Shown: one piece after another, positions 13,970-22,544 of the stretch
Layout of the letters: the number at the start of each line of letters is the position of its first letter
Position numbering within the stretch: position 1 is the stretch's first letter
Assembly: GCA_964445745.1 (NCBI GenBank)
Contig: CAYULU010000005.1
Location: 1 to 64,000, forward strand
Reading direction: 5' to 3'
DNA: 64,000 bases
Origin: UBA1443 sp964445745
GTDB lineage: Bacteria > Omnitrophota > Omnitrophia > Omnitrophales > Aquincolibacteriaceae
The notes under the pieces: generated by a model
What the model was told of the DNA's origin: nothing
What the model saw: the letters and a program-made list of their open reading frames with translations, nothing else
The model's database searches: none
Position numbers and translations under genes: made by a program

Positions 13970-15193
13970 ATGATGAAAAAAACTTTTTGGAAAAAAGAAA
14001 AAAATGGTTCGGTGACGTCGCCCATCGGGTTTGTGGCGGGAGGAATTCACTCCGGGATCAAGAAGAAAAAAAAGAAATATGACGTGTCGCTGATCTTTTC
14101 AAAGACTCCCTGTGTTGCGGCTGGGACGTTCACCACCAATCGCGCCAAGGCGTGGCCGGTTCTCCACTCAATGAAAGTGGTCAATGGTTCGCGACACCAT
14201 GCCATCATCGGGACGAGCGGGAATGCCAATTGCCTGAATGGAATGATCGGAAAGAAAACAGTCGATGAAATTACCTGGGAGACCGCAAAGCATCTCGATA
14301 TCCTGCCGCAGGAAGTGCTGATAGCCCAGACCGGGATTATCGGTGTCCCGTTTCCAATCACACGGGTCAAGCGTGCCATTCCGAAGCTGGTCGCAAGACT
14401 TTCCGAAAAAGGGGGACACGGGGCCGCTAAGGGGATTTTGACGACAGATCTCTCCAATAAGGAAATAGCGATTTCGCTCGAGCTAGGCGGGAAAAAAGTG
14501 ACGATCGCGGCTTGCGCCAAAGGGGCGGGGATGGTGCATCCGAATATGGCGACGATGCTTTGCTTTATCACGACGGATTGTGCGATTACCAAGGCCATGT
14601 TGCGGCGGGCGGTTCGGCACGCGGCCGATGACACCTTCAACACCATGGCGATCGATAATGACATGAGTACCAACGATATGGTTCTTTGCCTTGCCAACGG
14701 GTTGGCGCGAAATCCTGCGATCACCAAAGTCGGCAAGGATTACTGGATGTTTCGGGAGGCGCTTGAGGAAGTCATGCGTTACATCGCTCACGAAATGGTG
14801 AAAGACGGAGAGGGCGTGACTCATGTGTGCCACCTCCAACTTTCCGGCGCCAAAACTCCGACGGATGCCGAGCGGGTTGCCCGGCAGATTGCGAACTCAA
14901 TGCTTTTCAAGACGATGCTGGCAGGTTCCAACCCTAATTGGGGCCGGATTGCGGCGGCTGTGGGAGCGAGCGGAGTCGATTTCAACCCGAATCATCTGAG
15001 TATTTCGTTTGGTGATGCCGAGGTTTTACACCAGGGGAAACTGCGGGTTCTGAATATCCCGAAGGCGCGACGAATTCTCCAAAAGAAAGAGTATTCGATT
15101 TTCGTCAAGATCGGAAAAGGACGTGGCCGGGCGGATTTTATAACGTCTGATTTGACGACGAAATATGTTTTAATCAACGCCGCATATTCCTAA
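13970..15193 (+). CDS. argJ: Glutamate N-acetyltransferase (ArgJ)
   Basis: 407 residues. ArgJ moves the acetyl group from acetylornithine to glutamate, recycling it; some forms also use acetyl-CoA. The self-cleavage site is clear (KGAGMVHPNMATMLCF, nucleophile Thr), as are TGIIG and GSNPNWGRIAAAVGASG. No argA is seen nearby, so a bifunctional enzyme could start the pathway, which cannot be decided from sequence here. It begins at the base after the argC stop. The N-terminus is unusually Lys-rich (KKKKKKYDVSLIFS near residue 30). Confidence 0.95.
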   Translation: MMKKTFWKKEKNGSVTSPIGFVAGGIHSGIKKKKKKYDVSLIFSKTPCVAAGTFTTNRAKAWPVLHSMKVVNGSRHHAIIGTSGNANCLNGMIGKKTVDEITWETAKHLDILPQEVLIAQTGIIGVPFPITRVKRAIPKLVARLSEKGGHGAAKGILTTDLSNKEIAISLELGGKKVTIAACAKGAGMVHPNMATMLCFITTDCAITKAMLRRAVRHAADDTFNTMAIDNDMSTNDMVLCLANGLARNPAITKVGKDYWMFREALEEVMRYIAHEMVKDGEGVTHVCHLQLSGAKTPTDAERVARQIANSMLFKTMLAGSNPNWGRIAAAVGASGVDFNPNHLSISFGDAEVLHQGKLRVLNIPKARRILQKKEYSIFVKIGKGRGRADFITSDLTTKYVLINAAYS

Positions 15194-15282
15194 AAGAAAG
15201 GGGATAGGGGTAGAGGATAGGGAACAGAAATTCGAAAAGAATTTTCTAAACCCTAAATGCTAGATCCTATACGTTAGCAAAA

Positions 15283-16137
15283 ATGCAGCAACTTATCGAA
15301 AAAGCCAGTGTTCTGATTGAGGCGCTTCCCTACATCCAGAAATTTCGCGGGAAAGAAGTTTTGATCAAGTATGGAGGTGCCGCGCTTACCTATCAGGAAG
15401 TGCGCGACATGGTGCTCCAGGATCTTGTTTTTATGAGCTATGTCGGGATTCGCCCCATTTTAATTCACGGCGGCGGGAAATTTATCACCGAAAACATGAA
15501 GAAAAAAGGAATCCAAAGCCAGTTTATCAACGGTCTTCGCGTGACAGATAAGTCTGCGATTTCGGTGGTTCATGATACTTTGGCTGAATTGAACCGGAGT
15601 ATTGTGCGTGACATTGAGCGGCTGGGGGGGGCGGCGGTAGGCCTTTCCGGGTTTGATGCCGAGGTTCTGAATGTTGTCAAGCATACGGAAAACGGTGACG
15701 TTGGTTTTGTCGGTGATGTCTCGTCCGTAAACACCATTCCGATCAAGGAATTAACGGAGTTTGGACGAATTCCCGTGATTTTTCCGGTCGGGAAGGGGCC
15801 GGATGGTGAAATGTACAATGTGAATGCCGATGAAGCGGCCGCGAACATTGCGGCGGCCATGCAGGTCCAGAAATTTATGGTGCTGACGAATGTGAAAGGT
15901 ATTTTGCGGGATGCCACGAATGATGAAACTCTTATTCCGTCCCTTCACGTCAATGACACTCAGATGCTGATCGATCAGGGTATTATCTCGGGCGGTATGA
16001 TTCCGAAAGTGAAAGCTTGTATCGATGCCCTTCAGGGTGGAGTTCAGAAAGCACACATCATTGACGGTCGTACGACGCATGCCTTACTACTTGAGATTTT
16101 TACCGATCAAGGTATTGGTACGGAAATAACTTTATAA
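15283..16137 (+). CDS. argB: Acetylglutamate kinase
   Basis: 284 residues. It phosphorylates N-acetylglutamate. The amino-acid-kinase fold is evident: KYGGAA, ILIHGGGKFI, INGLRVTD, NVNADEAAANIA and LTNVKGI. It has an N-terminal helix extension (residues 1-25, LIEKASVLIEALPYIQKFRGK), the part that links dimers into arginine-inhibited hexamers in sensitive homologues and is missing from the shorter insensitive E. coli form, so feedback inhibition by arginine is likely. An 89-bp gap with G-rich repeats separates it from argJ, and no strong ribosome site is seen. Confidence 0.95.
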   Translation: MQQLIEKASVLIEALPYIQKFRGKEVLIKYGGAALTYQEVRDMVLQDLVFMSYVGIRPILIHGGGKFITENMKKKGIQSQFINGLRVTDKSAISVVHDTLAELNRSIVRDIERLGGAAVGLSGFDAEVLNVVKHTENGDVGFVGDVSSVNTIPIKELTEFGRIPVIFPVGKGPDGEMYNVNADEAAANIAAAMQVQKFMVLTNVKGILRDATNDETLIPSLHVNDTQMLIDQGIISGGMIPKVKACIDALQGGVQKAHIIDGRTTHALLLEIFTDQGIGTEITL

Positions 16138-16213
16138 CGTAAGGTACAGAGGGAACAGCCAAGGATGGCGAGTTTTTTCTGCGGCCTTCGTTGTCCACAA
16201 AGTGACAGGAAAT

Positions 16214-17419
16214 ATGAAAACCACAGGCGTACAAAAACTCTATAGCGAATTTATATTGCCAACCTACACTCAAATGCCGATCTGCATTGTGAAAGGGAAA
16301 GGCTCGCGTGTGTGGGATCTGGAAGGCCGCGAGTATCTGGATTTTTTCCCGGGGTGGGGAGTTTCAGCTTTGGGACATTGTCCTCCCATGGTGATGAATG
16401 CGATTAAACGCCAGGTGCGAACGTTGATTCATATCCCCAATAATTTTCTCAATGTGAAACAGGCGGAACTGGCAAGCGTGATTTCGGAGGCTTCCTACCC
16501 GGCGCGCGTATTTTTTTGCAATTCCGGCGCTGAAGCCAACGAAGGCGCCATCAAGTTTGCCAAAAAGTACGGGAGCGAGACCGGGCGCTATGAAATCATT
16601 ACGATGAAGCGATCTTTTCACGGCAGGACTTTAGCGGCGATGACGGCGACGGGACAGGAAAAGTTCCATCATGGTTTTGAACCTCTCATGGAGAAGTTTT
16701 TTCACGCGGACTTCAATGATCTCGATTCTGTGAAGCGGTTAATAACGCCCAGGACCATCGCGATCATGCTCGAGCCGATTCAGGGAGAGGGCGGCATTCA
16801 TGTCGCCAAACCCGAATTTATGGAAGGGCTTCGGAAACTTTGCGATGAAAGAGACATGCTTCTGATACTCGATGAAGTCCAGACGGGGATGGGGCGGACC
16901 GGGAAGATGTTTGCTTATCAGCATTATCGGGGGATTGAGCCGGATATACTGACTCTCTCGAAGGCCCTGGGTGGTGGCGTTCCGATTGGCGCGTTTGTTG
17001 TGAACCGGAAAATCCGGAAGGAAGTTCTTTCAGCTGGCATGCATGGTTCGACCTTCGGTGGTAGCCCGCTCGTCTGTGCGGCAAGTCTTGCTGTCTTCAA
17101 AACGATCCGCAAGGAAAGACTGCTGACCCATGCGGTGAAAATGGGAGAGCTCCTCATGGCCGAGTTTGAAAAAATGCGGAGAAAATATCCGGTCATTGAA
17201 GAGACTCGGGGAAGAGCGCTCATGGTTGCGCTGAAGCTTAAGGAACCCTCCGCTCCTTACGCTCAGGAAGCAAGGACCCAGGGGCTCCTGATTAATAGCA
17301 CGCAAGGCGATGTGCTCCGGTTCCTTCCGGCCCTGACGGTATCTGCAAAAGAAATCCGGAAAGCGATTGGCATTTTGAATAAAGTGTTTGAAAAGTTATC
17401 CAGGAAAAAAGAAGGTTGA
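16214..17419 (+). CDS. argD: Acetylornithine aminotransferase
   Basis: About 401 residues; a class III PLP aminotransferase converting N-acetylglutamate semialdehyde to acetylornithine. NSGAEANEGAIKFAKKY, FHGRTLAAMTATGQ, EPIQGEGG, LILDEVQTGMGRTGK and the PLP lysine in TLSKALGGGVPIGA are all present. The ATG at 16214 (AGGA just upstream, short spacing) or the GTG at 16202 may be the start. It may also serve the lysine pathway as succinyl-DAP aminotransferase, known for some ArgD enzymes. Its stop overlaps argF. Confidence 0.93.
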   Translation: MKTTGVQKLYSEFILPTYTQMPICIVKGKGSRVWDLEGREYLDFFPGWGVSALGHCPPMVMNAIKRQVRTLIHIPNNFLNVKQAELASVISEASYPARVFFCNSGAEANEGAIKFAKKYGSETGRYEIITMKRSFHGRTLAAMTATGQEKFHHGFEPLMEKFFHADFNDLDSVKRLITPRTIAIMLEPIQGEGGIHVAKPEFMEGLRKLCDERDMLLILDEVQTGMGRTGKMFAYQHYRGIEPDILTLSKALGGGVPIGAFVVNRKIRKEVLSAGMHGSTFGGSPLVCAASLAVFKTIRKERLLTHAVKMGELLMAEFEKMRRKYPVIEETRGRALMVALKLKEPSAPYAQEARTQGLLINSTQGDVLRFLPALTVSAKEIRKAIGILNKVFEKLSRKKEG

Positions 17420-18348
17420 TGATGCTCAACTCACTGATTTCCATCCAGGATCTTCGCCCCGAGGAGATTGAAAAACTCTTCGAGCTGGCAACGGAACTCA
17501 AGCAAAGGCCGCAAGATTTCCGGAACGCCCTTGAGGGACGGATTTTTGGATTTATTTTTGAAAAACCTTCCACGCGGACCTGGGTGTCGTTCCAGGCAGG
17601 GATTTTTTCAATGGGAGGGGGCGTGATCTACCTCGGACCGGAAGATATTAAACTTGGAATCCGGGAAGAAGTTCGGGATGTCGCGCGGGTGCTCAATCGT
17701 TATCTGGCGGGAGTTGTGATGCGTACCTTTTCCCACTGGACTATCACGGAATTCCGGGATTATTTTGAAAAGCCCGTGATCAACGGGTTAAGTGATAAGG
17801 AACATCCTTGCCAGGCCCTGGCTGATTATATGACTCTCTATGAAAAAATCCCGGCTGGGAAAGATCCTGTGTTGGCTTTTGTCGGTGATGGCAACAACGT
17901 GCTTCACTCACTTCTTCTGGTGGCCGCAAAACTGGGGGCGAACATCCGTTATGCAACGCCGAAAAAGTATCAGCCGGATCCAAAGATTGTGCGGATGGCG
18001 CGGGGGATCGCCGCAAAAACGGGGGGCGCCATCCAAGGTTTTTTTGACCCGGTGGAGGCTGTGAAGAATGCGGATGCTATCTACACGGACGTCTGGGTCA
18101 GTATGGGGGAGGAGGCAATTCGGAAGAAAAAATTGAAAGATTTTCAGGGCATGCAAGTGAATAAGGAGCTCGTGGCGAAGGCCAAAAAAGGGGCTCTGAT
18201 TATGCACTGTCTGCCGGCGCATCGGGGAGAAGAGATTACGGACAGTGTGATGGAGAGTAAAAGTTGTGTGGTGTTTGACGAAGCCGAAAATCGGCTTCAT
18301 ATTCAGAAAGCTATTTTACTTTATCTTTGTAATCAAGGAGCCATTTAA
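17419..18348 (+). CDS. argF: Ornithine carbamoyltransferase
   Basis: About 309 residues. It makes citrulline from ornithine and carbamoyl phosphate. The carbamoyl-phosphate motif, usually STRTR, reads STRTW here (Trp55); the catalytic middle Arg is kept. The rest is typical: MRTFSH, HPCQALADY, FVGDGNNV, DVWVSMGEE and MHCLPAHRGEEI. The ATG at 17419 overlaps the argD stop (TGATG), GAAGG is just upstream, and the ATG at 17422 is equally possible. The HCLP motif and HPCQ favour ornithine over acetylornithine or succinylornithine as substrate. Confidence 0.92.
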   Translation: MMLNSLISIQDLRPEEIEKLFELATELKQRPQDFRNALEGRIFGFIFEKPSTRTWVSFQAGIFSMGGGVIYLGPEDIKLGIREEVRDVARVLNRYLAGVVMRTFSHWTITEFRDYFEKPVINGLSDKEHPCQALADYMTLYEKIPAGKDPVLAFVGDGNNVLHSLLLVAAKLGANIRYATPKKYQPDPKIVRMARGIAAKTGGAIQGFFDPVEAVKNADAIYTDVWVSMGEEAIRKKKLKDFQGMQVNKELVAKAKKGALIMHCLPAHRGEEITDSVMESKSCVVFDEAENRLHIQKAILLYLCNQGAI

Positions 18349-19550
18349 TGAAAAAAGTGATCTTGGCATATTCGGGCGGTCTCGATACTTCCTGTGCGGT
18401 AAAATGGTTGCAGGAGCAGTATGGGCTTGACGTGATCTGCTTCTCGGCTTTCATCGGAGAAGTCAAAAATAAAACGAAGATCATTCGTCGGGCCGAAGCT
18501 GCGGGCGCCCTCAAGACGTTGGTCGTGGACCTTAAAGAAGAGTTTGCAAAGGAGTACATTATGCCGGCCCTTTGGGCCCACGCGAGGTATGAGGGAAAAT
18601 ATCCGCTTGCAACGGCGCTGGGAAGACCGTTGATTGCGAAGCGGTTGGTGGAAGTTGCGGAACAGGAGGGTGCGGATTACGTGGCGCATGGGTGTACGGG
18701 GAAGGGGAACGATCAGGTTCGTCTCGAGGTCGGCATAAGATCACTCAATCCTGATCTCAAGATTATTGCGCCGCTCAGGGAATGGGAATTCAAGACGCGC
18801 GAAGAGGAAATTGAATATGCGAAAGAGAGAAAGATCCCGATTGATGTAACGAAGAAAAGTATTTACTCCATTGACAAGAACATCTGGGGGATTGCGATCG
18901 AGGCTGGTATTCTTGAAAACCCGATGCTTGAGCCGCCGGAAGAAGCGTATGTGATGACGAAGGCTTGTGACAAGACCCCGAAGAGCCCGCGGTATCTAGA
19001 GATCGGTTTTGAAAAGGGAGTCCCGGTTCAGCTAGACGGGAGACGAATGCCGCTTGTCATGATGATCGAAAAGCTGAATGTGATCGCGGGGGAATATGGT
19101 GTTGGGCGTTTTGATATGATCGAGAACAGGCTGGTCGGGATCAAGAGCCGCGAGGTTTATGAGGCACCGGCGGCCGATGTGTTGCTTAAGGCCCATGAAG
19201 AGCTCGAAGGGTTTGTGATGGATCGGGAGTTTCTTCACTACAAGAGGGTGTTAAGTGAAAAATATTCCGAACTTGTCTATTTCGGTCTCTGGTTTACGCC
19301 GCTTAAAAAGGCCCTCGATTCATTTTTTGAATCCAATCAATCCCGGGTAACCGGAAAGGTGCGGATCAAATTGGACCGGGGACATGCCCTCTGCGTGGGC
19401 CGGGAATCTAAATTTGCGCTTTATCAGGAAAAGCTTGCGACCTATTCGCAAGGTGACATTTTTGACCGGAAGGCGGCAACCGGTTTTATGAAAATTTGGG
19501 GTCTTCCGTACGAAGGCATGTATAAAAATCAGCGGGGGCGTAGAGCGTAG
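18348..19550 (+). CDS. argG: Argininosuccinate synthase
   Basis: 400 residues. It joins citrulline and aspartate using ATP. The N-terminal PP-loop AYSGGLDTSCAVKWL, GCTGKGNDQVRLE and KKSIYSIDKNIWG are typical. AAGGAG lies 10 nt upstream of the ATG at 18348, which overlaps the argF stop by one base (TAATG), showing tight operon coupling. Confidence 0.97.
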   Translation: MKKVILAYSGGLDTSCAVKWLQEQYGLDVICFSAFIGEVKNKTKIIRRAEAAGALKTLVVDLKEEFAKEYIMPALWAHARYEGKYPLATALGRPLIAKRLVEVAEQEGADYVAHGCTGKGNDQVRLEVGIRSLNPDLKIIAPLREWEFKTREEEIEYAKERKIPIDVTKKSIYSIDKNIWGIAIEAGILENPMLEPPEEAYVMTKACDKTPKSPRYLEIGFEKGVPVQLDGRRMPLVMMIEKLNVIAGEYGVGRFDMIENRLVGIKSREVYEAPAADVLLKAHEELEGFVMDREFLHYKRVLSEKYSELVYFGLWFTPLKKALDSFFESNQSRVTGKVRIKLDRGHALCVGRESKFALYQEKLATYSQGDIFDRKAATGFMKIWGLPYEGMYKNQRGRRA

Positions 19551-19687
19551 AAGATTTTTTCCGCTGTGTTAAAAGCCCTGTGCCAGAGGCGGTTTCACAA
19601 GTATTTTCGATCCATTATTTTCTTAGGCGTTGAAAAATAAAGAACAGGTTTTTTAAAAGACGGATTCCAAGCGGTAAGGTGATTGAT

Positions 19688-21064
19688 ATGACAAAAAAAC
19701 TTTGGGGAGGGCGGTTCAAAAAAGGAATGCATCCGGCGCTCCAGTGTTTTAGCTATTCTCTGAAGACGGACAAAGAACTTTTTGAATCGGAGGTTCTTGT
19801 TAATGAGGCGTGGGCGAAAATGCTCGCCAAAACCGGAATCATTACGGAAAAAGAATCCCACGCAATCCGGAAAGGTCTCGCCACAGTTGCCAAGATGCTA
19901 GAGGGACAGGATCTGTCCTTGTATGCAGATCGCTATGAAGATATTCACACCCTCATGCAGTCTGAGCTTGAAAGGAAGGCGGGCGCGGTTGCTAAGAAAC
20001 TGCACACCGGCCGGAGTCGGAACGATCTTGTCGTGACCTCTACAAGGATCTACCTTAGGGAGAAGGTGCTTGTCACTCAATATGAGATCCAACGACTTCA
20101 GAAGGCCCTGACGACTGCGGCTCGACGGGCCCACGATTTGATTGTTCCGGGGATGACTCATTTGAGGAAGGCCCAGCCTGTCCTGCTTGCCCATCACCTT
20201 CTTGCTTATGTCGAAATGCTTGAGGAAGACAGGCTACGGTTTTGTGATTTGATGAAACGTGTGAACGTCATGCCGATGGGGTCCGCGGCGCTTGCCGGGT
20301 CGGCACTTCCGATAGATCAAAAGTTTCTGGCAAAAGAGCTTGGGTTTGAAAAGATCGCAACCAACAGTATGGCCGCGGTGAGCGATCGCGGGTTTTTGGC
20401 GGAGTTTTTGGCGGATCTGTCGATTCTCTGGATGCATCTTTCGCGTCTTGCGGAAGATTTTATTCTCTGGAATTCAGAAGCGTTCGGCTATGTGGAACTG
20501 GACGATTCGTTTGCGACCGGGTCAAGCCTTATGCCGCAGAAAAAAAATCCGGATGTTTTTGAGCTTGTGAGGGGGAGAAGCGGGGTCATCTTTGGATATC
20601 TTCAGGCGATGCTAACCATCCAGAAGGGGCTGGCGCTGTCCTACAACCGGGATCTCCAGGAAGACAAACCGGGAGTTTTTGACGCGATCCACAAAACGAC
20701 AACCGCCCTTGCGGTCTTGAGCCTGACGGTTGATTCCCTAAGATGGAATAAGAAAAACATTCTCGGTTCGCTGGAGGATGACACCCTTTTTGCAACGGAC
20801 ATCCTTGAATATTTGGTGCGGAAGAAGGTTCCGTTTAGCGAATCGCACGCTATCGTGGGGAAGGCCGTTCGTTATGCGGCAGACTCAGGAAAGAAGTTAC
20901 GGGAATTTTCTTTAAATGACTGGAAAAAATTTTCAACGCGGATCGGAGCCGAGGTTTTTGACCTGTTTGATGCGGCGGCATCTGTCAAAGGAAAAAAAAC
21001 AATCGGGAGTACACATCCGGATCAGGTTGAAAAACAGCTGAAACGGTGGGAACGCTGTCTTTGA
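19688..21064 (+). CDS. argH: Argininosuccinate lyase
   Basis: About 458 residues, fumarase/aspartase superfamily; it releases arginine and fumarate. KLWGGRF at the N-terminus, HTGRSRNDLV and the signature GSSLMPQKKNPD with its catalytic serine are present. The ATG at 19688 has AAGGTGA 5 nt upstream; the GTG at 19679 lies within that site. It follows argG after 137 bp without a clear promoter, completing the arginine pathway. Confidence 0.97.
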   Translation: MTKKLWGGRFKKGMHPALQCFSYSLKTDKELFESEVLVNEAWAKMLAKTGIITEKESHAIRKGLATVAKMLEGQDLSLYADRYEDIHTLMQSELERKAGAVAKKLHTGRSRNDLVVTSTRIYLREKVLVTQYEIQRLQKALTTAARRAHDLIVPGMTHLRKAQPVLLAHHLLAYVEMLEEDRLRFCDLMKRVNVMPMGSAALAGSALPIDQKFLAKELGFEKIATNSMAAVSDRGFLAEFLADLSILWMHLSRLAEDFILWNSEAFGYVELDDSFATGSSLMPQKKNPDVFELVRGRSGVIFGYLQAMLTIQKGLALSYNRDLQEDKPGVFDAIHKTTTALAVLSLTVDSLRWNKKNILGSLEDDTLFATDILEYLVRKKVPFSESHAIVGKAVRYAADSGKKLREFSLNDWKKFSTRIGAEVFDLFDAAASVKGKKTIGSTHPDQVEKQLKRWERCL

Positions 21065-21132
21065 TTTGCCGGATCATCAGGGAGATGAGGTGAAAAGTCA
21101 TGCTTCGAGGTGAGTTTCAGGGAGAGTCCCGC

Positions 21133-22380
21133 ATGCACGATTTTTATTATGACAAGAAGGGTGACCTTTGTTGTGAAAAGGTGCCGCTCAAGAAGATCCT
21201 CAAAAAAACCGGTACCCCAGCCTATATTTACAGCTCCAGGACGATTTCAGAACATCTTGCGAAGATTCAGAAGGCATTCCGATCCGTTCGGCCCCTCATT
21301 TGCTACTCAGTAAAAGCGAATTCCAATCTTGCGGTTCTTAAAACTCTGGTCAAAAACGGAGCCGGGCTTGATATTGTGTCGGGAGGTGAGCTTTTTCGGG
21401 CGAAGAAGGTCCGATGTCGGGGAGGGAAGATCGTTTATGCAGGCGTCGGAAAAACGGATGAGGAAATTCGTGAGGCGATTCGTGCGCGGATCCTTCTTTT
21501 CAATGTCGAGTCGTTGCCAGAGCTGGAGCGGATCCATCAGATTGCGAAGGCGATGCGAACACAGGTGAATGTCTCACTCCGGATCAATCCTAATGTGGAT
21601 CCGCACACGCATGATTACATCACAACAGGAAGAGCTGAAACCAAGTTTGGAATTGACTTTGACCGGGCTCGTTCCATTTATCTTGAGAGCAAAAAGATGA
21701 CCCATGCAAAACTTTGTGGTTTGCATGTTCATATTGGTTCCCAGATCGAAACCGGGGAGCCTTTTGTTGAAGCGTTTCGTAAAATTCTGGAATTTGTTGA
21801 TGACTTGGAGTTGGCGGGGATCAAGATCAAATTCCTGAACTTGGGTGGCGGGCTTGGTGTGATCTATAGCGATGAAAACCCTCAGACGGCGGATGAGTTT
21901 GCCAGAAAAATCTTGCCCCTTTTTAAGAAACGGAAATATCAGATTATTTTTGAGCCTGGCAGATTTATCATGGCGAATGCCGGTGTGCTGGCCGCGAAGG
22001 TTCTTTACGTCAAAGAGACGGCTGTGAAAAAATTTCTGATTACCGATGCAGGTATGAATGATCTCATTCGCCCGGCTTTTTATAATGCCTACCATGGAAT
22101 TTGGCCGGTCTGCAAGCACGAGCATGTCGCTCGGTGGGTTTATGATGTTGTCGGCCCGATTTGTGAGAGCGGAGATTTTTTTGCAAAAGACCGTGAGCTT
22201 CCCGAAATGAAATCCGGAGATTCCCTGGCGGTGATGACCTCAGGCGCTTATGGGTTTACAATGAGCTCGAATTATAATTCTCGCCGGCGTGCGTGCGAGG
22301 TGCTTGTGAGGGGATCCTCTTTCCGGGTGGTTCGTCAACGTGAAACCTACCAGGATCTTGTCCGGGGGGAAAAGGTTTGA
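21133..22380 (+). CDS. lysA: Diaminopimelate decarboxylase
   Basis: About 415 residues, fold-type III PLP enzyme turning meso-DAP into lysine. The PLP lysine lies in ICYSVKANSN; the HVHIGSQI, LGGGLG, EPGRFIMANAGVL and SGAYGFTMSSNYNSRRR motifs fit LysA rather than ornithine decarboxylase. The ATG at 21133 has GGGAGAG upstream; the ATG at 21100 lacks one. It follows argH by about 70 bp, so lysine decarboxylation is probably in the arg transcript while dapF-A-B lie 4 kb away. Confidence 0.95.
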   Translation: MHDFYYDKKGDLCCEKVPLKKILKKTGTPAYIYSSRTISEHLAKIQKAFRSVRPLICYSVKANSNLAVLKTLVKNGAGLDIVSGGELFRAKKVRCRGGKIVYAGVGKTDEEIREAIRARILLFNVESLPELERIHQIAKAMRTQVNVSLRINPNVDPHTHDYITTGRAETKFGIDFDRARSIYLESKKMTHAKLCGLHVHIGSQIETGEPFVEAFRKILEFVDDLELAGIKIKFLNLGGGLGVIYSDENPQTADEFARKILPLFKKRKYQIIFEPGRFIMANAGVLAAKVLYVKETAVKKFLITDAGMNDLIRPAFYNAYHGIWPVCKHEHVARWVYDVVGPICESGDFFAKDRELPEMKSGDSLAVMTSGAYGFTMSSNYNSRRRACEVLVRGSSFRVVRQRETYQDLVRGEKV

Positions 22381-22424
22381 CCCCTCACCGAGGATGAATA
22401 CTGGAAAGTTTCTGTTTAATATGG

Positions 22425-22453
22425 TTGAAGGCAACGCTAATTTGTTGTAGCAT
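22425..22453 (+). promoter_or_regulatory. Promoter of the homospermidine operon
   Basis: TTGAAG (22425-22430) and TAGCAT (22448-22453) with a 17-bp spacer. The start would be near 22460, about 20 nt before the hairpin at 22481-22514. Confidence 0.5.
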
Positions 22454-22480
22454 CCCCACCTATTTATTAAATTAAAAACG

Positions 22481-22514
22481 AAGGACAGTCTTTTTCGCAC
22501 AAGGGACTGTCCTT
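22481..22514 (+). terminator. Leader hairpin before homospermidine synthase
   Basis: AAGGACAGTC (22481-22490) pairs with GACTGTCCTT (22505-22514), 14-nt loop, followed by a U-run. The arms are identical to ten bases of the argC leader hairpin, and like that one it ends about 20-30 nt before a start codon. It may end lysA transcripts or attenuate the downstream operon. Confidence 0.6.
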
Positions 22515-22544
22515 TTTGCTCAACCGCAAAAGTCAGGGGAAAAA

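Noticed and set aside
14047..14736. A 229-codon leftward frame inside argJ
   Set aside because: argJ is unmistakable on the other strand; this is a codon-bias shadow.
15194..15282. G-rich gaggatagg-type repeats between argJ and argB considered as a regulatory element
   Set aside because: Short, irregular and without a dyad or promoter; I cannot assign a role.
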